DNA of 64,000 nt, from the NCBI GenBank assembly GCA_032719365.1, contig CM064874.1:36876716-36940715 (forward strand), written 5' to 3'. The position numbers were made by a program, and so were the translations under genes. This DNA is from Prinsepia uniflora. Taxonomy: Eukaryota; Streptophyta; Magnoliopsida; Rosales; Rosaceae. The number at the start of each line of letters is the position of its first letter. Within the stretch, counting starts at the first letter, position 1. Below the pieces are notes generated by a model. That model had not been told where the DNA came from, ran no database searches, and saw nothing but the letters and a program-made list of their open reading frames with translations. Below, piece after piece: positions 10,724-21,057 of the stretch.

Positions 10724-13472
10724 TGTCAGGACCCGTCCCAAATATCACCTCGATACTCGGGATGAACCCTGCTCCCGTCTGACAATCATACTTACAATAC
10801 CCAAAAAGAAACTTAATACAACTATAAGCATAACCATCAGACGAAGGAGTAAATATATACAACAGTAAGTCAGAGCATAGTTCTACAAAATGGGCACCAA
10901 AAGTCCTACAAGTCTAAGTCCGCAACGGAAGAACGTCGGAAGCCCTATGCCTCGATATCTGCCTCAACGTTCACCCCAGCGCTATCACCACGACCTGGAG
11001 GGAAAATTAAAAACAAAAGGTGTGAGTGGACCAAAAAGAATGAAAGTTTAAAACCGTTTTACCAACAATCAACGTAAGGAAATAAAATCCTTTATTCCCT
11101 CCGGTAAAAAACCAGGCATGCCAATGGAATAATAGAAAAATCATAATATGAAAAACATAAGAAACAGAGACATTATAAATACCATAAGAAACAGATACAC
11201 TATAAAACATCATAAGAAACCAAAGTATAACCCGATCAAACCTGCTGGACCTATCCGAGTCTTTAAACTCAACCAGGCCTCACATATCAATCCGAGTCTT
11301 TAAACTCATATCCAGATCCAGCAAATCCAATCCATATCCAGTGTAAAACCAATTCAAAATCCATCGCCAAATCCGAATTCGAAATCCCCGGTTCGAAGCC
11401 CCTCCGGCGTTCAGAACCGACATTCCGAACCCAAATCCGGAAAAACCATTTCCATACTAAAAACCATAGGAAATCCTTAACCATGTTTCATAACCCATTT
11501 ACCATCATCAGAAAACAGTTATAGGGTGAATTTCTCAAATCTAGCATCAAAATCTGAAAATCGGCTTTTTCTCGAAAAACGTGCAAACATCTCAATCACC
11601 TATAACCATCATTTAAAGCATAAAAACACACATAGAATCATAAAACAGTAATTAAAACAGTTTGGCATGCTCGGAAATAAGAGAAAGTCCACTCACAGTT
11701 TACGACACGTCACTCGCGCTCTGTGCGCTCCTCAACCGTCTCCGGTGTCTCCCGTCCTGTCAATAGATACCAAATAGGGTCACAATAACATCAAGGATAC
11801 CTTCCCTATTTTCCCCAATTTTTCGGGAATTTAATAATATTTTAATCATAAACCCTAAACCGTACGGATTCCCGAACCATTCCGTAACACCGTCCGATTA
11901 ACCCGAAAACTATACCATTGGACTCCTTAGGACATTTAGGACTAAACTCATGTTGGACGTTTAACCGGTTTCCTTCCCACGCGCCCCCACGCGCCGCCCA
12001 AAGTGGCTGCGCGTGGGCCTCACGCGCCTGCTACAGTCACCTTCAACCTCGAGTCACCTGGTTCAACACAGTTGAACCGGCGTGACCGGTTCTCCGCCGT
12101 TCACCCACCGTTCTTCTCCATTTCAATCCCACTAGCTTCGTCCAGTTCCCTGCAATCAATCCCAGTCCTAAAATCCAGCAATCACGGCCTAGAACCCTTC
12201 GTCTTCAACCTCGAAAAAACTTGCCCGTGGCTCTGTTTTCCTTCCCGGCCGTCCACAGCTTCCCCCTTCACGGTGGTGATACCAGCACCACCCTAGGACC
12301 TTACTGAGTCCTACCCAACTCACAGAATCCGTCGATTCATCCCCGAAGTCCACGACTTCAAGTTTGAAATCACGGCCAAAACAGAATATGGGATACTCGC
12401 CGTCGAACCACCAGCCACCGTGAACCTCCCGTCACGGCAACCACCACAGACGACGCCTAAGACCTCCCTGATCAACACCCTGACCTCCTAATCCCTCGAC
12501 TCTAAGCCCATCATCACGACTTTGCAATTGAAAAAGCCACGAAAAACAGAGTAAACGGGCTTACCTTTCGATTCCGGCGCCGCCGTGAGAACCGTCAACC
12601 ACCACGGTGCTCGTGGGACTCCCCTCAACCTCCTGCGTCTCCTACCGCTCTGGTTTGCCTCACCACACGACACAACAGCCTCCACCGTCCACGATCTCCT
12701 CTGTTTTCCTCAAACGTTCGCCGCACCACCACCGTGCCGCCGTGCACGATTCCAATCCCAAAACACGATTAGCACCTCACCCACGTCTCTCTGTCACTCT
12801 CACCAGTCACTCCTCACTCTCCCTAGCCTCTAGATCGATCACCGCCTCACTCAACCTTCTCTCTGTTTTCTGTGTTTCAAACCCAACACGGTTTGATTTT
12901 TTTGTACAAGGTGTGGCCGTGCACACTTGAGAATGGCCTGGAACCATCCAGCCACTCCCACGTGTCCAACATCCATAGGCCAGCCCCAAATAGCTGCCAC
13001 TTGCCCTTATCTGATTGGGCTGAGGAAAAATGACCAAAATGCCCCTCCTGCACAAAATTACCATTTTGCCCTTAGACTTTCCAGACCCGTATCTTTTCCG
13101 TCCGACGTCCGATGACAGCGTGCCGCCTGTCGTTGAACTCAGGACGTCGAGACCTATCCAACGGTCCTCGGTCTACGTGAAAATCACACATCCTCCAAAA
13201 AGTCAACATTTTCCCTTTTTGCTCAAAATTACGGTAACGCCCCCAACCTTCCGTACATCATAACTTTTCCTCCGGTTGTCCGAATCAAACCTGCCGCCTG
13301 TCTACGGACTCGTGACGTCCTAACCTACGTCACGGTCAAGGGCTAACACTCATCCAATCAATATTACAAAAAGTCAACTTTTCGTTTACTATTCACAGGG
13401 GCAAAACCGTCCTTTTTACAAAACTTCACAGAAATTACATTTTTACCCTTCCCGTAGGTACGGGTTGTTACA
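10724..13472 (-). repeat. Element A 3' LTR
   Basis: 2749 bp. On the plus strand it starts tgtcaggacccgtccc and ends gggttgttaca. It repeats 16956-19704 at a constant offset of 6232. Differences I noticed: t/c at 11165, 12059 and 12770 against 17397, 18291 and 19002, all transitions. Recurrent short ORFs in both LTRs are not genes. Confidence 0.95.
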
Positions 13473-13490
13473 ATCTACCCCCCTAAAAAG
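13473..13490 (-). other. Polypurine tract of element A
   Basis: Minus strand reads TTTTTAGGGGGGTAGATT immediately before the 3' LTR, the expected position of the plus-strand primer. Confidence 0.8.
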
Positions 13491-13507
13491 AATTTCGTCC
13501 CCGAAAT

Positions 13508-14554
13508 TCAGTGAAATAAATAAGGGTACTGTTCTCGCATCAAGGCCTCGGGTTCCCAAGTAGCTTCTTCAACCTGATGATTTCGCCACAATACCTTCAC
13601 TAAGGGAACCGTCTTCCTTCGCAACACTTTATCCTTCCGATCCAAGATTGCAACAGGTTGCTCTTCAAAACTCAAGTCTTCCCTCAGTTCCACTGGTTGT
13701 GCTTCTAAAACATGCGAATCATCTCGAATATATTTCCGAAGCATAGAAACATGAAAGACATTATGTACCTTTTCCAAATCTGCTGGTAAGGCCAATCGAT
13801 AAGCTACAGGACCAATCCGCTCCAAAATCTCATACGGTCCAATGTAACGAGGACTCAACTTCCCTCGTCTGCCAAATCGTACAATTCCTTTCCAAGGAGA
13901 TAACTTCAGGAAAACCCAGTCTCCAACAGCAAACTCCAAATCCCTGATCCTACGGTCAGCGTAGCTCTTTTGGCGGTCCTGCGCTGCCTTCAATCGATCC
14001 CTAATCAATACCACTTTTTCCTGAGTAAGCTCCACCAGCTCAGAAGTAGTCAACCTCCTCTCACCAACCTCAGTCCAACACAATGGAGTCCGACACTGCC
14101 GCCCATACAAAGCCTCGTAAGGAGCCATCCCAATGCTCTCCTGAAAACTATTATTATAAGCGAACTCCATCAAAGGCAGGTGTGATTCCCAAGTACCCTG
14201 AAACTGAAGCACACAAGCTCGCATCATATCCTCGAGAATCTGAATAGTCCGCTCAGACTGCCCATCAGTCTGAGGATGAAAAGCAGTACTGAAGTGTAAT
14301 TTAGTCCCAAAAGCTTCCTGTAAGCTCTGCCAAAATCGAGAAGTGAATCTCGGATCTCTATCAGATACTATCGACTCCGGAGTCCCATGCAATCGAATAA
14401 TCTCATTAATAAACAACTGTGCAAACTGTTCCAACCTGAAGTTCTCCCGTACTGGTAAGAAATGAGCAGACTTCGTAAGTCGATCCACAACAACCCATAC
14501 ACCATCGTGTCCCTTCGGTGTTCTCGGAAGCTTGAACACAAAATCCATAGTCAA
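13508..14554 (-). pseudogene. Element A integrase core and C-terminus (3' part of pol)
   Basis: 348 residues from the first ATG after the pol stop. Catalytic core acidic residues are D4 (TMDFV), D65 (VSDRDPRF) and E101 (GQSERTIQ), with 35 residues between the last two, i.e. D,D35E. The GPY/F module has GPY at about 239-241. A C-terminal chromodomain-like stretch (VLWRNHQVEEATWEP) lies near 321-335. It joins reverse-transcribed DNA to a target, and in chromoviruses the C-terminus can bias integration to marked heterochromatin. It is in frame with the upstream ORF and separated only by the TAG at 14567-14569, so this ATG is probably internal and not a true start. Confidence 0.9.
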
Positions 14555-14566
14555 GTGATCCCATTT

Positions 14567-14569
14567 CTA
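14567..14569 (-). other. In-frame TAG interrupting element A pol
   Basis: The codon between PIPE and KWDHLTMDF is TAG. It is the only stop between the deletion junction near 16420 and the natural end at 13508. It falls between the IN zinc finger and IN catalytic core and would separate RT/RNase H from active integrase. Confidence 0.9.
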
Positions 14570-16420
14570 CTCGGGAATCGGCAAAGGTTGCATTGCTCCA
14601 TACGGTCTCTGCCGCTCGGCTTTTACCTGTTGACAAATCAAACATCTACTGACATACTCTGCAATTTCACGTTTCATCCCTGACCACCAGTAATGCTCTC
14701 GAAGTGTACGATACATCTTGGTCCCACCGGGATGCATCGCATATGCTGAACAGTGAGCCTCATCCAGTATCACCTTCTTCAAGACTTCATCCTCAGGAAC
14801 ACACAACCGTCCATTCTTAACCAAGGCTCCATCCTCACGGATCTCAAAATCCTGTCTTTCTCCAGCCTCGACCTCAATCCGAATGATGCCCAGAATAGGG
14901 TCCTCAAACTGAGCATCAATCACCTGATCAATCAAAACGGGTCGCACATGGAAACTCGCTAGGAGGGCTCCCTGATCATCCACAGTCAACTCTACTCCCA
15001 ACTTACGGAGCTCAACCAACAAAGGTAACCGTACTGTCCTCAAATGCGACAAAGAACCAGCTGACTTTCTACTCAGAGCATCGGCTACCACATTAGCCTT
15101 CCCTGGATGATACTCAATAGTACAGTCATAGTCCTTAAGTAACTCCAACCAACGGCGCTGTCTGAGGTTCAATTCCTTTTGAGTGAACAAATACTTCAAA
15201 CTCTTGTGGTCCGTAAAGATCCTGCACTTCTCACCGTACAAGTAATGTCGCCAAATCTTCAATGCATGAACCACCGCAGCCAGTTCCAAGTCATGTGTAG
15301 GGTAGTTCACCTCATGGGGTTTCAATTGCCGGGAAGCATAAGCAATCACTTTCCCGTGCTGCATCAAGACACAACCCAAACCTTGTAAAGAAGCGTCACT
15401 GTACACCTCAAACTCCCCACTATCATCTGGAAGGGCTAACACAGGAGCAGATGTCAACCGCCTTTTAAGCTCCTGGAAACTCCGTTCACAGTTCTCATCC
15501 CACTCAAACCGAACTCCCTTCCGTGTCAACCTCGTCAACGGTGCTGCAAGAATAGAAAAGCCCTCAATAAAACGCCGGTAATACCCTGCCAAACCCAGAA
15601 AACTCCGAATTTCCGTCACCGTCTTAGGCTGTTCCCAATTGGCTACCGCCTCAACTTTCTGAGGATCCACACGAATGCCCTCGGCCGAAATCACATGGCC
15701 AAGAAATCCAACACTGGTTAACCAGAACTGACACTTACTGAGCTTCGCATACAACTGATGCTCCCTCAACGTTTTAAGCACAATCCTCAGATGTTTCTCA
15801 TGCGCCTTCGCACTCTTCGAATACACCAAAATATCATCAATGAAAACAATCACAAAACGATCCAAGTAGAGCCGGAACACTCGGTTCATAAGGTCCATAA
15901 AAGCTGCTGGGGCATTAGTCAAACCAAAAGGCATCACCACAAACTCATAGTGACCGTACCTGGTCCGGAAAGCTGTCTTCGATATATCCTCCTCTTTAAC
16001 CCGTAACTGGTGATAGCCGGAGCGAAGATCAATCTTCGAGAAATACTGTGCTCCCTTGAGCTGGTCAAACAAATCATCAATCCGGGGTAGGGGGTACTTA
16101 TTCCGTATAGTTACCTTATTCAGTTGCCTGTAATCCACACACAACCTCAATCCTCCGTCCTTTTTCTTGACAAACAAAACAGGTGCTCCCCAAGGCGACG
16201 TACTCGGTCGAATAAATCCTATATCGACCAACTCTTGCAACTGGGCCTTAAGTTCCCTCAATTCGGCAGGTGCCATACGGTAAGGAGTCTGAGAAATAGG
16301 CTGTGTACCTGGTAGAAGCTCAATCGTAAACTCAAGATCTCGGTGTGGGGGTAGTCCTGGCAACTCCTCGGGAAAAACATCGGGAAACTCCCGTACCACT
16401 GGTATATCCTCCGCCCTCAG
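14567..16420 (-). pseudogene. Element A pol: RT, RNase H and IN zinc finger
   Basis: Residues are numbered in the open frame that begins at 16471; pol sequence starts at about residue 18. RT spans about 40-225 with VDYRQLN, MPFGLTNAPAAF and the catalytic FIDD at 210-213. RNase H has D359 (YSDAS), E396 (LELAAV), D421 (TDHKSL) and D464 (ADALSR). The integrase zinc finger has H573, H580, C610 and C613. The frame ends PIPE-stop at 14567-14569, and integrase continues in the same frame after the TAG. The upstream 50 bases of the open frame are gag sequence in the wrong frame, so the apparent ATG at 16471 is not a real pol start. Protease is missing. Confidence 0.93.
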
Positions 16421-16868
16421 TCGCCACAAATGCCGGAGCAAAACGAGATAGCATCTGGAACCTCTGCTCATACTCAGCCACTGTCAAGTTTCCTTGCTTC
16501 AAGTGGAGGAATTCCGCTTCCTTCGCATCCCTGAAAGAACGGGGATAATACTGATCTAAAAACCTCTCCCGGAACGTCTCCCAGGTCACAGTATGTGCAT
16601 CCCAGCCGGACAGTTCCAGCGTATACCACCACTCGTAGGCAGCTCCATCCAACAGAAAAGTGGCTAACAATACCCGATCCTCGGGAGGACAGTGCATCAC
16701 CCCAAAAATACGCTCGAGTCGGGTGATCCATCGGTGAGCTTCCTCGGGATCAGCCCCACCGCTGAACGTAGTAGCCCCAAGCCTCTGGGCTCTCTCGATC
16801 GAAGCACTCTCAGTCCCTCTCGCCGCTTCATCTTCAGGTCGTGGAGGGGGTTCACGTCTCGGAGGCAT
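16414..16868 (-). pseudogene. Element A gag, 5' half
   Basis: Starts at the ATG ending at 16868 (MPPRREPPPRP). The upstream TTG-initiated extension is not needed. It carries the retrotransposon-gag core with ERAQRLGATTFSGGADPEE, WITRLERIF, FLLDGAAYEWWYTLEL and FRERFLDQYYPRSFRDAKE. Homology stops after FAPAFVATE at about 16420. Beyond this the frame runs into pol sequence out of register and ends at 16332. The rest of gag, including the CCHC knuckle, is absent. Close relative of the gag in element E. Confidence 0.9.
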
Positions 16869-16941
16869 GAGCAATCGTACGCTGAAAGAGGCATAGAGTT
16901 AGTATAACAACCTAGACCCAACACAAAGTGACACAACCTAT

Positions 16942-16953
16942 GCTCTGATACCA
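16942..16953 (-). other. Primer-binding site of element A (tRNA-iMet)
   Basis: Minus strand TGGTATCAGAGC, two bases inside the 5' LTR. Complementary to the 3' end of plant initiator methionine tRNA. Confidence 0.92.
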
Positions 16954-16955
16954 AT

Positions 16956-19704
16956 TGTCAGGACCCGTCCCAAATATCACCTCGATACTCGGGATGAACC
17001 CTGCTCCCGTCTGACAATCATACTTACAATACCCAAAAAGAAACTTAATACAACTATAAGCATAACCATCAGACGAAGGAGTAAATATATACAACAGTAA
17101 GTCAGAGCATAGTTCTACAAAATGGGCACCAAAAGTCCTACAAGTCTAAGTCCGCAACGGAAGAACGTCGGAAGCCCTATGCCTCGATATCTGCCTCAAC
17201 GTTCACCCCAGCGCTATCACCACGACCTGGAGGGAAAATTAAAAACAAAAGGTGTGAGTGGACCAAAAAGAATGAAAGTTTAAAACCGTTTTACCAACAA
17301 TCAACGTAAGGAAATAAAATCCTTTATTCCCTCCGGTAAAAAACCAGGCATGCCAATGGAATAATAGAAAAATCATAATATGAAAAACATAAGAAACAGA
17401 GACACTATAAATACCATAAGAAACAGATACACTATAAAACATCATAAGAAACCAAAGTATAACCCGATCAAACCTGCTGGACCTATCCGAGTCTTTAAAC
17501 TCAACCAGGCCTCACATATCAATCCGAGTCTTTAAACTCATATCCAGATCCAGCAAATCCAATCCATATCCAGTGTAAAACCAATTCAAAATCCATCGCC
17601 AAATCCGAATTCGAAATCCCCGGTTCGAAGCCCCTCCGGCGTTCAGAACCGACATTCCGAACCCAAATCCGGAAAAACCATTTCCATACTAAAAACCATA
17701 GGAAATCCTTAACCATGTTTCATAACCCATTTACCATCATCAGAAAACAGTTATAGGGTGAATTTCTCAAATCTAGCATCAAAATCTGAAAATCGGCTTT
17801 TTCTCGAAAAACGTGCAAACATCTCAATCACCTATAACCATCATTTAAAGCATAAAAACACACATAGAATCATAAAACAGTAATTAAAACAGTTTGGCAT
17901 GCTCGGAAATAAGAGAAAGTCCACTCACAGTTTACGACACGTCACTCGCGCTCTGTGCGCTCCTCAACCGTCTCCGGTGTCTCCCGTCCTGTCAATAGAT
18001 ACCAAATAGGGTCACAATAACATCAAGGATACCTTCCCTATTTTCCCCAATTTTTCGGGAATTTAATAATATTTTAATCATAAACCCTAAACCGTACGGA
18101 TTCCCGAACCATTCCGTAACACCGTCCGATTAACCCGAAAACTATACCATTGGACTCCTTAGGACATTTAGGACTAAACTCATGTTGGACGTTTAACCGG
18201 TTTCCTTCCCACGCGCCCCCACGCGCCGCCCAAAGTGGCTGCGCGTGGGCCTCACGCGCCTGCTACAGTCACCTTCAACCTCGAGTCACCCGGTTCAACA
18301 CAGTTGAACCGGCGTGACCGGTTCTCCGCCGTTCACCCACCGTTCTTCTCCATTTCAATCCCACTAGCTTCGTCCAGTTCCCTGCAATCAATCCCAGTCC
18401 TAAAATCCAGCAATCACGGCCTAGAACCCTTCGTCTTCAACCTCGAAAAAACTTGCCCGTGGCTCTGTTTTCCTTCCCGGCCGTCCACAGCTTCCCCCTT
18501 CACGGTGGTGATACCAGCACCACCCTAGGACCTTACTGAGTCCTACCCAACTCACAGAATCCGTCGATTCATCCCCGAAGTCCACGACTTCAAGTTTGAA
18601 ATCACGGCCAAAACAGAATATGGGATACTCGCCGTCGAACCACCAGCCACCGTGAACCTCCCGTCACGGCAACCACCACAGACGACGCCTAAGACCTCCC
18701 TGATCAACACCCTGACCTCCTAATCCCTCGACTCTAAGCCCATCATCACGACTTTGCAATTGAAAAAGCCACGAAAAACAGAGTAAACGGGCTTACCTTT
18801 CGATTCCGGCGCCGCCGTGAGAACCGTCAACCACCACGGTGCTCGTGGGACTCCCCTCAACCTCCTGCGTCTCCTACCGCTCTGGTTTGCCTCACCACAC
18901 GACACAACAGCCTCCACCGTCCACGATCTCCTCTGTTTTCCTCAAACGTTCGCCGCACCACCACCGTGCCGCCGTGCACGATTCCAATCCCAAAACACGA
19001 TCAGCACCTCACCCACGTCTCTCTGTCACTCTCACCAGTCACTCCTCACTCTCCCTAGCCTCTAGATCGATCACCGCCTCACTCAACCTTCTCTCTGTTT
19101 TCTGTGTTTCAAACCCAACACGGTTTGATTTTTTTGTACAAGGTGTGGCCGTGCACACTTGAGAATGGCCTGGAACCATCCAGCCACTCCCACGTGTCCA
19201 ACATCCATAGGCCAGCCCCAAATAGCTGCCACTTGCCCTTATCTGATTGGGCTGAGGAAAAATGACCAAAATGCCCCTCCTGCACAAAATTACCATTTTG
19301 CCCTTAGACTTTCCAGACCCGTATCTTTTCCGTCCGACGTCCGATGACAGCGTGCCGCCTGTCGTTGAACTCAGGACGTCGAGACCTATCCAACGGTCCT
19401 CGGTCTACGTGAAAATCACACATCCTCCAAAAAGTCAACATTTTCCCTTTTTGCTCAAAATTACGGTAACGCCCCCAACCTTCCGTACATCATAACTTTT
19501 CCTCCGGTTGTCCGAATCAAACCTGCCGCCTGTCTACGGACTCGTGACGTCCTAACCTACGTCACGGTCAAGGGCTAACACTCATCCAATCAATATTACA
19601 AAAAGTCAACTTTTCGTTTACTATTCACAGGGGCAAAACCGTCCTTTTTACAAAACTTCACAGAAATTACATTTTTACCCTTCCCGTAGGTACGGGTTGT
19701 TACA
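16956..19704 (-). repeat. Element A 5' LTR
   Basis: 2749-bp partner of 10724-13472, same ends. It contains the LTR landmarks discussed for the family: GTGAGTGGAC near its donor-like site (complement of 17919-17928), the matching GTCCACTCAC (complement of 17254-17263) and a CCTCCAG acceptor-like site at about 17227. Followed by the right target duplication ttatc at 19705-19709. Confidence 0.95.
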
Positions 19705-19984
19705 TTATCTCTCCATGATCACTATCATCTTAAGTCATACATTCGACATGGTGGTATCACACTCAAACTTATCACTTGTTTTCTATTGGTATTGATCACA
19801 CCCTAGAATTGATTATTGGATACTTCTGAATATGTTGGATGCTTCAGAATTGTTCTAAGGTGGTTCTGGAATTTTCTGCAATTTTTCTGAATTTTTCATG
19901 ATTTCCTGAAAAATTTGAGATTACTATGAAGTTTTCATTACTAAAAGCTGAAGAATATTTTTGGTAACAAAAAAACTGAAGAAC
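19705..19984. other. Short single-copy-looking spacer
   Basis: The first five bases are the element A target duplication. The rest is AT-rich with ttctgaattttt-like words and shows no gene or repeat that I recognise. It is the continuation of the DNA at 10718 before A inserted. Confidence 0.6.
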
Positions 19985-21057
19985 TGTAACAACTCGTCCC
20001 AAATTCCAGGATTAAATTAGTGACTAATCAAGGATTAGTGAGGTTAATCGGTGATTAGTTGAGCGAAATCGGACGAACGACGCAAAATGACCGTTTTGCC
20101 CCTAGTCGTGGGCAAAATGTTGACTTTTGACCCAAGAGGTCCGATGGCCGAGGACCTAGGACCGTTACGTAGATCGGGTCGATACGAATCCGTAGACAAG
20201 CGGCACACCGAAATCGGACGTCAGACAGGAAAGTTATGGGTCACGAAAGTTCGATTCAACTTTGCACGCAAATTGAGGCAGCGACACTTGGCTAGATTTG
20301 ATTGGTTGACTATTAGTGTGCGGCCCTTGGATGAGTGACAATCCAATTGGTGACTTTTCCCTAAAAAGGGGATCTTGAATCTGATTGGCCCATTTGAAAA
20401 TTAATTAATTTTCCCTCACTCATTCTCTCTCTTTCCCGCGACCATTTCCCTCATCTTCTTTGTTTTCTACACATAACCCGAACCCCCAATCCCACATACA
20501 AACCCTAATACTGATTCTTTGTTGTTGGACTTCAAACAAAAGTGAGAGAGTGTCGGGAGAGGATTCGAACGGTGGCCACGGCGCAGGGCGCCGTGCACGG
20601 TGGCCGGAGAACCCCAAAAACTGTGAGTTTGGTTCGAATTTTGGTTCTTGATTTGTGGTGGTTATCGTTTGATTCTAATGGCTAAAACTTGTTTCTGGAG
20701 GTTGTGAGAGCCAAATGGGACCAGTTACAAGGTTGTAGGTGGCTAGAGACGACGGCGGTGGGAAGTTGCAGGCAGCCGGTTTTTATTTCAATCTAAAGGT
20801 GAAGTTTTCCTCCCTTTTCCCTCGTGTTGATCATCTAGTTAGATTCCTAGGACTAAGACTTAGAGTTTAGGATTAAAATGGGAAGAAATGGATTGAAAAT
20901 AGGTGAGAAATGGGGTTGAACAATGATCGCCAGTTCGGTTGGACCGAACCGGTCTAAACCGGTCTAGACAGAGGTAGGGGATGATGAATAGTGCCCGGTG
21001 CTTAGGCTTCATGAACATGGACTTCAGGCCGCGTGGGGGCGCTTGGGCCACCTTTTG
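19985..21057 (+). mobile_element. LTR B, 5' part
   Basis: Begins tgtaacaactcgtccc. Its first kilobase resembles the start of LTR D (ttttgcccct, cggcacacc, a caaccccaatccc-type block, cacggtggccggaga) but is clearly divergent. LTR C interrupts it at 21058 after ttttg. The 3' part of B is not found after C, so it was lost with C's right half. Confidence 0.7.

Larger units (their letters stand above)
10724..19704 (-). mobile_element. Element A: complete Ty3/gypsy chromovirus-type retrotransposon
   Basis: An 8981-bp element on the minus strand, bounded by identical ttatc target duplications. Order on its own strand: 5' LTR, iMet PBS, gag 5' half, deletion junction, RT, RNase H, integrase with GPY/F and a chromodomain-like C-terminus, polypurine tract, 3' LTR. 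The long LTRs and this gag/IN layout fit the Tekay/Del type of plant chromoviruses; the clade is from family knowledge, not a tree. The LTRs differ by only a few transitions, so it inserted recently. It has lost the gag C-terminus, zinc knuckle and protease, and pol has one stop, so it is not autonomous as it stands. Confidence 0.95.

Noticed and set aside
12003..13263. Several 60-107 codon ORFs repeated at 18235-19495
   Set aside because: They are the same LTR sequence twice, lie in overlapping frames on both strands and show no domain; repetition reflects the LTR pair of element A, not a gene family.
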